Shown: positions 1 to 13,204, counted from the first letter of the stretch. The stretch is 64,000 nt of DNA from Peromyscus leucopus (GCF_004664715.2 NC_051072.1:40915142-40979141), one strand, 5' to 3'. The notes: a model not told the origin generated them from the letters alone. A program made the numbers and translations.

Positions 1-221
1 AGAGCACGGAAATTATGCTTTTGAAACAGTGACCATTAAGTCTTCAGTGATGACTCTCTCAGTTTGACTTTTGTGTCAGCGATTTCTAACCCCTAGTTTA
101 GAATTATTACTGCAAGCATGGACTCATTCATGTGTTCACAAACACTTACTGTTCCTTAAGGCATGTGATAAATCCATTTGTAGAGTGAATCATTCCAGGA
201 CTAATTGTTTACATTCGTTTG

Positions 222-391
222 TTTATTGTGTGTATGTGGGTGGGTGCTCACATGCTACAGCATGTGTGAAGATCAAGGTACAACTTGCAGGGACTGATTT
301 TTTTCCTTTCACCATTTGGGTCCTGGGATTAAACTCAGGTTATCAGGCTTGGCAGCAAGCTCCTTGACCCACACACCTCTGCCCCCCCTAG
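222..391 (-). repeat. RSINE1-type SINE, antisense
   Basis: On the minus strand this reads as a tRNA-derived SINE whose head resembles the RSINE1 consensus ('GCCAAGCCTGATAACC', then 'GTTTAATCCCAGGACCC'). On the plus strand it begins with a TG-rich stretch, the SINE tail. It is diverged, so the subfamily is uncertain. Confidence 0.6.
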
Positions 392-640
392 AACTTATTT
401 ATAGAGTCTATTACTGCAAGTTCTTTCATAAAGAGAAAAACATCTGTACTTCCCCCTCCCGTTTTAATTATAGGACATAGTGAACTTATTTAAGGCAAGG
501 AACATTTGTCCTGGACAGTGAACTCAAAGAAGTACCTAACAGATGCAGGCCACGGTTTTGTCTTAAAGCAGAAGACTGGCTGTCTATACCCTTTTGGTTT
601 CAGTTAGCCAAGGGTGGGGGGGGGGCGTGCATGGACAATT

Positions 641-925
641 CGGAAACTGGCTAGGGGATGGCTTAGTAGGTAGAGGCACTGGCTGTGCAAGCCCAACAAC
701 TCGGTTCACTTTCCAGAACCCACCCAGAGAGCTGGATATAGTAGTGTGCATCTGGAATTCCAGGACTCCTCTAGCGAGATGGGCGGGAGACAGGAGAGCT
801 GGCCGTGCTCATGTGCACGGATGGAGTGGCAGAAGGAACAGGAGACCCTGCCTCAGACATGTCGGACTCCTGACCTTCCTGTGCATGGTGGGGCACACAT
901 GCACAAGTGTGCATACACACACAGT
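641..925 (+). repeat. B4-type SINE, sense
   Basis: The tRNA-like head ('ggctaggggatggcttag', 'gtgcaagcc') is followed by a B1-like middle, 'gagaccctgcctcag', and a CA-rich tail ending in ACACACACAG. A tRNA head joined to a B1-like body is the B4 plan. Length (about 285 bp) is near full size, and divergence is high. Confidence 0.65.
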
Positions 926-935
926 AAATGAATGA

Positions 936-2640
936 ATGAGTAAATAGTCTTAGAAAAATCAGAATCATACATTTTAAATAACGGATACTTTATAATCGTG
1001 CTGTTTCATTGCTGCTGATCTCTCACTGTGAGTAATCTATGTTAACCTTACAGAGGTGTGGATGTGTGCGTGCGTGCGCGTATCCATGGTGCCAGGCAAT
1101 CCTTAGGAGGTAGAGTGTCTTAGAATGAGTCTCTTGCACATAAGGATGCTGCTGTAGACTTGCTTCATTGTTCTGGTCTGTGACCTGTGGGCCTTTTGAT
1201 GGGGAGAACACTGAGAATATTGCCTCCCTCCTTCCTGAGTAGTGCTTTCCCCTCTTGAGCTGGAAATCCAGATACAAATACAGCCTTTGGGAGCCATGAG
1301 AAAGGCTGTTTGCCCCTTGGTAACAAGGCATTTCTGCAATGGTGAACTGATTCCCCCCACCACGGTGGATTAGCTGGTAGTTTACTGGTTTCTCTAACAT
1401 TTGTTGTACTAGTCCAGGTCCCCCTGCTGAACTTAGTGTTCTTTGTTGAGGGGTAGATAGTGTGTGATCCAGACAGGTGAGGAAATGGAGTGCAGGGCAG
1501 GCCCAAGGCTGGTCCTGTCCACATGCCTGCCACCCGGGACTAAGTGGTGTCACAGCTAGACGTGCCTGGTACTAGCTTGTCCTGAGGGCTGTCCAATCCT
1601 GTTCTTTCTCTTTCCACATGTCATTTGGTGAAACCCGAATTTACACTTGGGTATTTTAGTGAGGAAAGCAGCAATTCTTTTCCTTTGACTATGTATGTTG
1701 TCAAGTTAGTCGGAGTGTTCCTTACTGTCCCCTGATGTCCCCATCAACTTAGATAGAGACACATGGAAATTAGTTACAAAAGTAACTGGATTTTAATGAA
1801 GCCAACAGTTCTCTTTGAGCAGTTTTTCAAAAAACAAACGTTCCACCATTCGGCAGGAAAGATAGGATGCCTTAGGTGAGAAAGAAAGACAGTTGGTGCC
1901 AAAGTGTGTGGGAACGTGCGTAGGAAATGGCAGGAGATGATTTGCAATGGATTAGAATGCAGGGGATTGACAGCCAGGAAATGGGCTAAACTTAATTTTA
2001 AATAGTACGGTAGTTTCACTTTCAAACAACATACTTAGTGTGGTTTTCTTTAGTTAACCACGAAACATTTTCTCCAAGTGAAGTTTCTCTGGTTACAAAG
2101 CTGTATATTTAGTTCTTAACATGATGGTTCTATGATAAAGTCCAAAATGTCTGGACACAGAGAATTTTGTGTTTGTTAAGTGTCTTATGAGTTATATTCT
2201 ATTTAAAAATAAATTTGTACTGTTTGCATTCTCAGACACCCTGTATTGTGTTGCTTTTTATGATTCCTTTTCAAATATCAAGCATGGTGATAAAATAACT
2301 TTGTATAGATAAGCCCCCCCCCCCAATCTGGATAAAGATCTGGGCATTTGGAGGTGGAAGGATAATGGAGGGCGGTGGCGGGCTCTCGTGCGCGGGATGG
2401 GGGGACATAGAGAGTGGAGGGTGGAAGGTAGAGTGGCCGATTTTGTTTTTCATGCAGCAGCTGGAGTCGCCTTTTTGAGGTCTTGTTTTGAATGAATGAA
2501 GATCTGGAGAGGTTGATAACTCCCAACATAAAAATACTACTTTAACCTTTCTCATTTTAATTGAAATTCTGGGAACTTTTTTTCTTTTATGCTAAAGCCC
2601 CTTTCCATCTGCTTAAGTAATAGGGCATCTTATCTCTCCC
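936..2640. other. Single-copy-looking DNA
   Basis: No repeat family or gene was recognised. All three minus-strand frames are open over about 1165-1363, but none of the three translations resembles a known protein and no splice sites frame them. A short C run lies near 2312-2321. Confidence 0.5.
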
Positions 2641-2643
2641 CCC

Positions 2644-2645
<2 letters not shown>

Positions 2646-2686
<41 letters not shown>
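2646..2686. repeat. (AC)n microsatellite
   Basis: An uninterrupted AC dinucleotide tract of about 20 units, followed directly by a T run. Confidence 0.98.
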
Positions 2687-2688
<2 letters not shown>

Positions 2689-2992
2689 TTTTTTTTAGTC
2701 AGTAGCGTTTCTTCTGAGGAAATCTTTGGGTTTTGCTGGGTTAAAATGTTCATTTGTCAAAACAGAATCTCTGACATTTTCTGATTAGACGTCTTCCAGT
2801 AAAAGTGAGAAGGAGTGCAGGAGTGGGCCATGTCCCTAGCTCTGGAGTGCACAGAGAGGAAGAAAGACTCACAAAGGAGAAGTGGCACTAACATTTTCAT
2901 ACAACCTGTGGCCAGGCTTCTGGGGCATGGAGCTGAGTCTGAGTTCGTGGGATTGGAGGAGTTAAGAAAATGCTGTTTGATAGATTATCTAT

Positions 2993-3077
2993 TTGTGTGC
3001 GTGCGCGTGCGTGTGTGTAAGAGAGAGAGAGAGGGAGGGGAGGGGAGAGGAGATAGACAGACAGACAGATAGATCCT
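2993..3077. repeat. Composite (TG)(GA)(GGGGA)(GACA) simple repeat
   Basis: TG/CG alternation passes into GAGA, then GGGGA-like units, then GACA/GATA units. It abuts the 3' (tail) side of the antisense B2 at 3078, which is where SINE tails commonly seed microsatellites. Confidence 0.85.
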
Positions 3078-3235
3078 GGTGTCTGGAGGTGTCTGGAGGC
3101 CGGAAAGGGTGTTGGATCCCTTAGAGCTAGAGTTAAAGGTAGTTAGGAGCTGTCCACCATGGTGCTAGGAACTGAACTAGGGCGCTCTGCAAAAGGAGTA
3201 AGCACTGGAACTGTCGAGCCGCCTCTCCAGTCCCC
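3078..3235 (-). repeat. B2/B3-type SINE, antisense
   Basis: The plus strand reads 'ggtgtctggaggcc', 'gggtgttggatccctta', 'gctaggaactgaac' and ends 'gcctctccagtccc'. This is the reverse complement of the B2/B3 consensus including its tRNA-derived head. Moderately diverged. Confidence 0.85.
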
Positions 3236-3755
3236 TGGAATACTTTGGTTTTGTTTCACCCCCTAGGATGAAAATGACGTGCTGGTGGGTTGACTTTACA
3301 TTTAGCTAGGTTTTGGAATTTTTGTGTGCCCAGAGTGTCTCATATGCAGTTTAGATTCATGGGATCATACATGAATGCTTTTGTTTTGTATTAACCACCA
3401 GTCATTGCAAATGGAGAAATTTTAGGAAGAAACTGGCAGGCCAGTCTTTGGACTGCATGGTTTGTGTAGCTCTCCTACCTCTCAAGTGCACTGCACACTT
3501 TCAGAATGCCAAAACACCACTGTTGTGGATAGTACATTGTTACATTTGTTCAAGAACATAATTTTTTTTTTTTATTATAAGCGATGGAGAGACATTTTTG
3601 TGTTTAGTTTTCAAGGAGTTCCGCAAAGGAGGAAGTGCTCCGCTCTCCTGCGTCCTAAGCCACCGCCACCTTTGTAGACGGCCATAATTAAAGCTTAATA
3701 CTTCAGAGTAGCACAATGATGAGGATGATGAAAGGCAGCAGATGGGATTGAAGAA
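3236..3755. other. No recognised feature
   Basis: No gene or repeat recognised apart from a T run at about 3562-3573. Confidence 0.5.
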
Positions 3756-3925
3756 CATTTGCTTTGTAGTTCCACAGACCTGGGTTTGAATTCTCATTCT
3801 AGCCTTTTAACTCCTCTGTGACCTGGGGGAAATTATGCAGCTCCCTTGGGTCTCAGTTACTTTAATTGAGATAATGTATGCCTGGAATTTAGGTCACTGT
3901 CTAGGTACTATCAGTGTTAAATGTT
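3756..3925 (+). repeat. MIR-like ancient SINE, sense
   Basis: The order of segments fits MIR: 'cctgggtttgaattc', then 'taactcctctgtgacctggg', then 'gtctcagttactttaattg' and an AT-rich 3' part. It is old and diverged, as expected for a repeat shared by all mammals. Confidence 0.6.
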
Positions 3926-6900
3926 CTTTCCCTCTTATTTCATGCTGGGAAAACTTCTTTCCAACACACACTGTCTCACAGGTGTGGGCTCCATTGAAAA
4001 TCCACCTGAAGCTCAGTCCTTTTGGGAGCCTCTCTAAGCCCCAGGGCCCTGGAGGCAGAGGGTCGCATAAGGACTGGTGACCTAGGCTGTGTCAATTGAC
4101 TATGGGCAAATAGCTTGGACTGGGGTGCCTGATTGCATTTCCTTCACGGCTAGCTTTGGACAAGGGGCTTTAGTGGATGTTCTTGCCTTGGCTCAAGGGA
4201 TAGCCTTCCTCATAGCAGCACTTCTTAGAGGGCACTGGGAAGAGATGGTGGGAACTGAGGCACTATTGCCCAGCATTTGAACACTACAAAGCCCAGCCTG
4301 CATTTGTTTATACACTGCATGCTAATTAGGAACACACGTTTCATGCTTTGAAGTTGTGAAAAGCTCGCCTGCCTGCATTCTAAATTGATGCCCGCCTGCC
4401 TCTGGGATGCCATTTATTTAGAGTACTTGGGGAAGCACATCCCTCAGTGAGACCCTTGGTTGCCTCAGTGGACATTTCTCTTCCAGCTTCTGGGTGATTT
4501 TCCTTTCCCATTGTTCCTTGACAGGTCCCTCCACCCCCTGTTTAAACAAGGATTAAAAAATACTTCCTTGAGCTGAGCTGTGGCTGTTGTACATGGATTG
4601 GTGTTTGGAAAGCCTTTCTGAGCAGGTGTGGAGCAATGAATAGTCTTTTTAATTTCATTTTTTTTTAATTTATTTTTTTTAACCTCTTCTGCAACAAATG
4701 GTGGAACTCCATGTCCACACTCTTTTCAGCCTGTAGTTAATGGGTTCTCCATGCTTCCCAGCTGCTTATCATGTGCACAGCTGACTAAACCAGAGACGCC
4801 TTTCCAGTAAGGTGAGCCGAGCTGGCGTTTGAGGAGGACAGAGGCTTTGGTAGAATTAGCGCTTTGACGACACGAACACATGCAAAGGCAGCTGAAAACT
4901 TAAGCATTGCTAATCAGAAGTATGTTTCAGGATATGGAACTTTCCAAAACGTGGGTGTACTTAAGGAAAAACACCCAACAAGGAGTGGATTAATAGACTC
5001 TCCTGTGCTAAGACCCCTGTGTTGGTTTGCATACCTTTAAACAGCTTACTGTCTCAAGGACCATTTCTGGCTCGCATTTTATTTTCGAGACACTTTGCCC
5101 TTGCTCTCCTGCCAAGTGCCCTCTGCCCAGCTCACTCATTTATGACAGGTTCCTTTCTCTTTACTTGTTAAATCGAATTCTTTTCAAGGGAACATTTGGC
5201 TTGCGTTGAGTTCAAAGGGGCTTGTTCTGATTCTTGGGAGTTTATTTCTCTGCAGTTGGCTGCATATGTCTGAAAGCAGCTTTCTGGAAAGGATTGGCCA
5301 TCTGCTTCAGGGAAAATCTACTTTCCTCAAGTCAACAAATGGATAATACCAGTAACAAGATACAGTAAATACTACTGCCCCATCAAACAGCCTGGTGATA
5401 GGAGTTCCCTGAAATCCAGTGTTGGTCCAGTCCACGTTCTCATCCGAGTCTCAAGCTAGAGGTCTATGATTATTGAGAGGAAATAATAGGATATTTTAAG
5501 TACAGGAAATAGGGGGAAAGCTTACAATAGCTTTCCTGTTAAAAGTTACTTTGTAGGAAAATGCTACTTGGAGTTAATTGAGTGGTTAGTAGCAGTCTGT
5601 AGTCTAGAATTGTAAGGCAAAAGCACTTAACACAGCAAATGCTCTTACAAATGTGTTTAAAATTAGTCAGAATTAATGGCATGTCAAAGCCACCCTTTGA
5701 AAAACAAAATAACCCACAAAACCGTCTCTTCTTTTTCCCCCTTGAAAGCTGGAATCACACTCGGAACCTTGCTTGATACAGTTAAATCCTCGGAAAATGG
5801 CTAGGAGCGAGACTGCCCGTGTACCTGAGTGCCTCTTGAGCTGCAGGAATGATTCTGGATCGACACTGGCAAATGAGTAAGAGGTGAAGTGCCCATGGCA
5901 GACCTGGAGGAAGAGGAGTGTGATGAGAGTTAGTAATATAAAGGGCCAAATAACATCCTGCGGGCTTTATTTGAATTACTTTGTTAGAAGTTTCCAGAAA
6001 CACTGTAGGATGAGGAAAGCGAGGCAGTAGGCATTGGATGAGTGGTCTGTGCTCTTTCAGCTGGCGCCCACAGTGGCCTTAACACCTCTGCTGTAGAGCG
6101 ACTATGACGCTTTGAGTATATGGGTGATTTAGTTGTAAGTAACTAAGGTGTTGGCTACTAGGAAACCTTCAGATGGGAACACATACTCCTTGTTTATATA
6201 GAAGCAGGCATAACTGAAATGTGATAATTTGGCAAAACGCAGAAATTCAGAACTTGTGTTTTCAGTCATCAACAGGACTTCACTTTTAGGAATCATTCGA
6301 CTCACTTAATATGCGCAGAAGTATATGAAGAGTTGTTACTTACATGATCTCATAATGCATTTTGGCATAGAGAGAGTGACCCATGCTTCCAAGCACATTC
6401 TAGAAGAAGAAATGAGAGGAGAGATTATACAGTGATGATTAAAGTATGAAGTCTTCGCCACCTGTCACTGTAAGCTTGGTGTATATGTCACTCATCACTC
6501 TTGGCTCACGTGATCTCAGAGGCATCTATGGCCTAGTTGGGGCTCACTCTCAGGAAGGCCGGTGCTCCCCGACACTTGTTTCCTGGTGTCATGTGGATAT
6601 GTATTTCATTTTGGAACTTTGAGGACTTGCTATCTTTGACGGAGCCTGGGGAAGTGAAAACATCTGTAGGGCTTCCAGGAGCAAATGCCGGTGGAGACCG
6701 TGTCACACGGAGGGACAGAGTGCCGTGGGACAGTCTAGGGACGCTCACTTTGGGCCGCTTTGAGCCCATGCTGTGTCTGTCTCCCTTTGTCTGTTGTTGG
6801 TCTTTCTGTTCCACTCTGGGCGGTGTCGGTAGAGGTTACGGCAGGCTGAGATGGATCTTGAGGAGGACGCCATGGGCTGAGAACAGTTTTATAGCCTCTG

Positions 6901-9300
6901 CTATGTATGTTCTAGCCTCAGTGTACAAAAGTTTGGGATGTAGGAACAGGAAGCAATCCTGTGTCTATCTGGGGAGTTTCTGTGAGAATGTGCTCTTGGT
7001 GACATTTCCTGAGGGGCACCTGCAGGCTAAGGCAGAGTGGAATTTTCCTTTCTCCCTGTCTTATTTGCTTCTTGAACTTCATCGTGCTCCACCTTCCCTT
7101 GACTCCATCCCACCTTCCCAAAAGTGTCTTCCCAACTAGTCTGCTGTCAGGAAAAGGCTGAGTTTTTAGCCTGTTGACCTCATTTATTCTGTGCGCTCCT
7201 ATGTATTTTGACTAAGAATGTTATTATACATCATATATATTTTGTTTCTTTATCCTTTATGCATTTTGTAAAGAGAAAAGTTGCTAGAATTCAGGAAGTA
7301 TTTTACCGATATTGCACCTTTTCACTCATTTTCTTGTCTGCCTTTTTTCCTTTTTTTTTTTCCCAGCCGCAAGCACACATGCATGCACACTCTCAAGCTC
7401 CTGGCCTTCTCCACTCTTGGCGTTTCTTTCTCAGTGGAACATGTGAGTTCTTTTCCTCGCACTCCCTCCCAACACACATTTGTCTCCTGCTTTGGAGAGA
7501 GCCCAGAAGTGATGCAGTTTAACTGAACAGTCAGTGGAGCAGGTAGCAATTTCAAGACTTGTCTCTCAAACCTTGAGCCAAGGCTTCCTTTGATTTTACA
7601 GAGATGCCTTAGTTGTGCACATAGTTTCCTTTTAGGATTATGTTTTCCTCTGTCTTGGTTCTTTTCCCCCTCTCTTGTAGCAGAATACCACACATTGGGT
7701 AAATTGTGAACAATGTATGTTTATTTAGTTAGCTTGTGATTCTGGTGGCTGAGATATCTGGCGAGCTGAATTTGGTGATTGTCTTCATCACTTTTCTAAC
7801 ATGGCAGAAAGAAGGCATCCATTTGGCAGAGAGAAGGATCACTCCCAGGACATTAATAGACTCATGGGAGCAGAACCCTCATGACCTAACCACCTCTTCA
7901 GAGCCCTGCCCCTTAGCACTGTACAATAACCATTACATTGCAAGATGAGTCGGGGTGGGGGGGTGGACCTCCAAACCTCCGCACGTTCATTGGTTAATTT
8001 TTCTTTGTGTTTTGACATTGAACAAGATGAAATGCTGCTTTCTTCAGATAGTCACCAGAAGCTGTTTGAAATGGAGGTGTTTCGAACAGTATGTGAGACA
8101 TTTCTCCATATGAACGTTCTAACCGGCTCCCTTTTCTAGAGGGGTTGGTGAGATTACAGTGCCGAGACCAGTAGCTTTCTGCTGACCTCTGTTGTGTGAC
8201 AGGTGGAGAGCAATTCGTGGTAGCCCACACTGTCCACTTGTCTTCTTGCCCACAAAGTGTTGCACAAGACAGATGTATTCTTTAAAACTTTTTTCTGATC
8301 ATAAGAGAAATTTTTCTGTAGCAAATTCAGATGCTATAAAAATTGTGAAGAAGCAGGAATCACAGTTAATTTTGGTAGAATAGGAATTATTGCTGTTTAT
8401 AGTTTGGTAATGTGCATATGCACATGCCAAAGCACCCAGACACATGTCACTAAGGATTTAAGGATTTAATGTAAGTGAAGTCCTACTTCTTGTCTCACTG
8501 TTTACCAGCCTTTAGTTCTTCACTCAGGGCATGGCTTTGTCCGTGAATGTCATCTTGAAAGTGACTGGTTCCATCTTACATACCCGTTACAGTATGTTTC
8601 TCAGCATCCTTGAAGATGCTTGTCTGTCAATTCTTCACTGTTCTGAACAACTCTACACTAAACATACTGGCACACCTGTCTGGCCCACTCAATTTTGGGT
8701 ACCAATTTCCTTAAGTAGAATTACTTATGTAATTCTATTTTACAGATACTGTATTTTAACTATAACAGTACACCAAAATACGTACTTTGGTATGTTGCAA
8801 CATTCCCAGGAAACTCAGAACTCTGTCACATTCGGTCAGATGCACTGAGCGTCCCATTATCTAGGACATTGTGTTTCCGCTCACTGTACTAGAGGGTGCT
8901 GTGTGGGCTTTTATAAGTTCTTTTTGTAGTCTCACCTCCTTTCTTAAATATCATGCTTTAAATCTGCAGAGGGGTTGGAAAACAACTAACTATTATATAT
9001 AATGTATAAAATAAAGACATGCAACCTCCAATATAAGGGCTGTGAAGTATTCCATTGCAGGTGGGGTAGGAAAGTTTCTAGTTGGGCTTGGCCAAAGAAC
9101 GACTTCTTTTAGTTTGAGGAATATTGTGTGAACACTTCTGCTGGCTGGGCTGTTAATTCTCTCACGTGGTAGCAGCTTCCTGGCCAATGTGGAGTCAAAG
9201 CCATGAAGACAGAGACAGAAGGCAAACTTGTGTGCTAGAATTACCCACGTTAGGTTGTGCCCTCTCAGCTCAGGAAATAATGGTTGGTGCAATGTGGGCT
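3926..9300. other. 5.4 kb of mostly single-copy DNA
   Basis: No exon and no young repeat was recognised. An open frame of 200 codons runs on the plus strand at 6537-7139, but its translation resembles no family I know and it lacks a clear splice acceptor or a CpG-rich start. An A/T homopolymer-rich patch lies at about 4648-4682 and a T run at about 7353-7363. Old decayed repeats may be hidden here. Confidence 0.45.
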
Positions 9301-9329
9301 CCTCCCCCTCCTCCCCCTCCTCTTCCTCA
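9301..9329. repeat. (CTCCTCCCC)n pyrimidine tract
   Basis: A short CTCC-rich pyrimidine run on the plus strand. Confidence 0.85.
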
Positions 9330-9491
9330 TGGAACATCCCACTGGGACTGCTCATCTTTGGGAGAGTCTTCTTTCTTCTGTGAAAAATTAAGAAAGTATT
9401 CTTTTACAATTTCATTACAGAAACGTAGACACATGTATATATGAATGTATATGTGCTTTGGCATGAGCACATGGCATTACATGCAACCAGA

Positions 9492-9492
<1 letters not shown>

Positions 9493-9542
<50 letters not shown>

Positions 9543-9595
9543 TCTGTCTGTCTGTCTGTCTGTCTATCTGTCTGTCTATCTAATCTATCTATAAT
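9493..9595. repeat. Compound (TGTC)n/(TATC)n microsatellite
   Basis: TGTC units switch to TATC, back to TGTC, then to mixed TATC/TGTC units. The alternation suggests repeated point conversion within one tetranucleotide array. Confidence 0.98.
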
Positions 9596-9617
9596 ATACC
9601 TACTTACCTATTTACTT

Positions 9618-9860
9618 TGTACTTTGATAATTCTTCCCCATTACCCCATCATCATCCCTTTCCCCTCCCATTGAATTCAGTCTTCTTCCTATTTCCATGT
9701 GTTTTTATTTGTTTGTGACCCACTGCACTTGATTATTGAGTTGCCTGCATGAGCACAGGGCATGGTGTGGTGTTACTCACTTTTCTTTGGGTTTGCTCTT
9801 GAGTTACCACTCACACACACTTCTACAGGACTAGGAATGAGAGGAGTCAGCTAAATGCTG
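9618..9860 (-). repeat. Rodent L1 3' UTR fragment, antisense
   Basis: The plus strand reads 'tttgataattcttcc', 'cccattgaattcagtc' and 'gtgacccactgcacttg', a block I recognise as the reverse complement of an old murine-type (Lx-like) L1 3' UTR. No ORF2 sequence follows, so the copy is 5'-truncated. Confidence 0.55.
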
Positions 9861-10982
9861 ATTGCTAGGACCCTGGCACTCCCTGCATAACAAGCATCCC
9901 TGGCCTGATGAGTATTATTGGACCTTCATTGTTGACTGTTTGATTTGTGGCAGCACTCACTGAGTCCTGGGAACACAAATCCGATTCACACTCCTTTCTC
10001 CCATGCCCTTGGAGCTCACTGGAGTGAAAGCAAACAGTAGGGTTATTGACAACCCATTGTGATGGGAGCATTATCTGTCAGTTATTCCTGGGGACCTGCA
10101 AAGGCTTCCAAAACAAAGGAAAAGTTGTTCTATTTATGATAAATAAGAGGAGTTGTTTGGGCATAAGAAGGAGAGATAATTGGCTAGACAAGGTGGGTTG
10201 GAAAGAGATTTTCAGTGAAAATTGCCTATCTTTCCCAAGAAAGTCTTCACAGCTTTGTAGCTGATACGTGTATCACAGTGTTGGAGGAGGGATCTGGCAG
10301 AGACAGTGTGGTAAAGGCAAGCCAGGCTGTGGTGGATCTTGGGCGCCATGATGAGGAGTTAGACTTGATTATCTGAGGACAGTGGAATGCCACCAGAGGG
10401 CTTTCATTAGTCTGCCTTAATGTATGGGCTTGGTCAAGATGGCCCAGCGAAATCCTGTTGTGCTCACTCCAGGAAATGAGAAAATCCTGTTTTTGAGTTG
10501 GCGAATGTGTTAAGTGTTCGTACCAGAGGGCATTTGTTTCTGATGTGACTTATCCCTTCAACAGTGCTGTGTCAACACCTGAACGGTTGAGTGGAAAGAA
10601 GTCTGGGCTTAGGGGACACTGTTTCAACAGACTTAACTGCTCAGGGCTGAGGAGTGTTTCCTGCAGATGGTCTGCTTCTGGTGGAGGGGTTACAGGTGGA
10701 GGAGGCACAGACAGGCCCAAGATGGGATAGACAGCAGGGGTGTGAGGGCAGTCTTTTCGTAGTGCAGGAGGCCACTGGTGTGCATTAACCCCACCTGACT
10801 CATAGCTACACTCAGCTACCAGTCTGTCAGGGTGTCATCTTTATACTGAGTTAAGCAGTATCAGAGTTATGATAAAACGTCAATGTTTAATTGTGACAGA
10901 CAGGGTTTCTCAGTGATAGTTCAGCAAATATTAATTGATTTCTTCAAACCTGACCTCAAACAGAATGGATTTCTGAAGTTGA
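9861..10982. other. No recognised feature
   Basis: No gene or clear repeat. The first 200 bases could be further decayed L1 3' UTR. Confidence 0.4.
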
Positions 10983-11160
10983 AAAACACTTGGTTAGAAA
11001 TTCCGTGTTTCTTTTTCTTTTTTTTTTTTTTTTTTGGTTTTTCGAGACAGAGTTTCTCTGTGTAGCTTTGAGCCTTTCCTGGATTTCTCACTGTAAGCCC
11101 CAGGCTGGATTTCCGAGTGCTGGGATTAAAACACTTGGTTAGAAATCCGTGTTTCTTTTT
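10983..11160 (-). repeat. 5'-truncated B1 SINE with a 33-bp target-site duplication
   Basis: The antisense B1 body at about 11017-11127 (T run, then 'tttttcgagacagagtttc' to 'gtgctgggattaa') is flanked by copies of the same sequence at 10983-11016 and 11128-11160. These differ by one inserted T. The 5' end of the B1 is missing, and the break falls in an A-rich stretch shared with the target. On the minus strand the duplicated target begins AAAAAG, as expected for L1-endonuclease priming. Confidence 0.93.
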
Positions 11161-13200
11161 GATGTGTCAGAAGTGATTGAGATTTCAGATCCCTGATTTA
11201 TAAATTAAGGAATTTTATTCATTTGACCTTTTTAAAAAAAAGTTTTATGAATGAAACAGTAGGCCATGGTCTGTACTGGTAATCTGAAATTAAAGTGTTG
11301 TAAAATAATTTATTGCTGTACATTGTTCAGATGAAGTAAAGAAAATTGCTTTACTTGGGGGAGAATGGGCCATTGATTTTGAATGTCTTATTTATATTAA
11401 GCTTTACATGAAAGGAGTGGATTTAAGATACACTAACTTGGTATATTTTTTTGGAAATTAAAGACTCTGGAAGGTTTGTGTTTCTTGAACATTTTACAGA
11501 CTGAAATTAGAGCTACAGTGTGACCTTTGGAGTCAGAGTAATCTTGGGCAGGGTGGGCCAGAGGTCTGGGTTTGGCTCTCTCTTTGTCTCATCTAGCTCT
11601 GCTGTTCCTGGAGTGGACAGTTGCTCTTCTGCTTCTGATTGGGTTAGGTCTCCCCAAACCCCATTGCTGAATTAAAAATGCACTTAGCATACAACCTGCT
11701 TAGCAGTACACAACCCCGTGGAATGCCTGCCTTTTATTCTGGTGACTGTGTGGCCATGTGGGCTGTAGCTACTGCCAGAAGTACTGTGGCACTTCTACTT
11801 CTAGAAGTATCTCTAGCCCAAGAAAAGATAAAAACGGGAGGTATGGTTTCTATTGAGTGGCTACTCGTTTTGCCCCATTGTAAAGCCAGTACACAGTCAA
11901 GTCGAGCACTCTTCAAAGTTAAGGACAGTATATGACTTAAGTTTGTCACTTTTATCTTCCTCATTTGAGAAATTACCCCAGCAACACTTAACTCCCTTGA
12001 CCTTACCAATTTCTTTTGAGAATTTGATGTTTTCATTCAAATGTCAGCAAAACCTTTTATTTAGCTCATAAAATGTTACACAAATGGCAGTGATGGTATC
12101 AGAAGTTTTTTTTTAGGGATATAGTGTAATGTTTAAATTGGTGCGGCTTAAGCCAGTTTAAAAATGGAAGAGGGAAATCTAGATTACAAGTAAACTAAAT
12201 ATTTTGAAACATGGTGTTTGAGGGATTTCTACATAATCCTTACTGAAGTTTTGAACTGGAAAAATCTCTAAGAAGTATTGAAAATATAATAGCAATGAAT
12301 TTGTACTCATAGAGTTGAAAAAAATGTCTTCAGTGCACAAACTAGTGAACTGCCTCCCAGGGCGGCTGGTGGAGACCCACTGTTGGCTCACTGGTGAAGA
12401 GGAACAAGACGTTGAGTTGAACCAGTGTCTTCTGACTTACTGCCTTACTGTTGAGTCTGCCTGAGGTTTTTTAGTATATAAAATAAACAGGCTATTCACT
12501 CTTGGATATTGATTTGTATGCAGCCTAAAAACATTCCATTATTTCAAAATGTATCCTCTTCTAAAAGAAGCATATCTCTGCTGTAACACAGCTCCAGCAT
12601 CATGCAGAAAATGTATTTGTAAACAAATCATCAAAATAATTTTTCTTAAATACTTTGGATTTACTGCAAACAAAGTTGGTCTTAATCAAGTTTGCCTCGA
12701 GTGTTGTAGTAGAATGGCAGAAAATGCCCTGGGCATCGGCAGTCATGACGATCAGCCTTCATTTCTGGAGAAAATGACAGTTCAGTTTTCTTGGTGTGTG
12801 GGTATTGTGGGCTCTTTCAGGTACTCCAACATAGGCCATTCATCAGTAAGATCTAAGTTGTTTAGAGGTGACTTCTGAAGGGGACACACAGACTGTTGAC
12901 CTGTTGAATTCACTAATACCTATGGTCCAAGTCGACTTGGTGTGCCTCGAGAGAAAGGTGAAGGAGTGTGAGCACAGAGAGAAAACTAACCATTATTGTC
13001 ACAAGTGTGCCAGGCAGCTCCTGCTGCCATTTAAGACTGATCGCAAAGCAACTGCTCCGTGGGAGTTGAGATGATGACTTGCCTTGCTGTCTGGTAGCTG
13101 TGAAACTCGTGAGTGAACTTGGGTCCCATTCCCTTGCTGTGTTCCAGCCATTGACTGGATCTTACTGCGTCAGGCTTCTTGAGCAACTCTTCAGGCAACG
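11161..13200. other. Single-copy-looking DNA
   Basis: No exon or repeat recognised. Several short open frames are present without familiar translations or good splice signals. Confidence 0.45.
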
Positions 13201-13204
13201 TTGT

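Noticed and set aside
594..935. Plus-strand 113-codon frame
   Set aside because: It lies almost wholly within a B4-type SINE.
1023..1553. A 176-codon minus-strand open frame overlapping two other open minus frames
   Set aside because: The three translations show no known motif, no splice sites bound them, and simultaneous openness in three frames reflects base composition rather than coding.
9441..9674. Plus-strand frame rich in serine, leucine, cysteine and valine
   Set aside because: It is translation of the tetranucleotide microsatellite.
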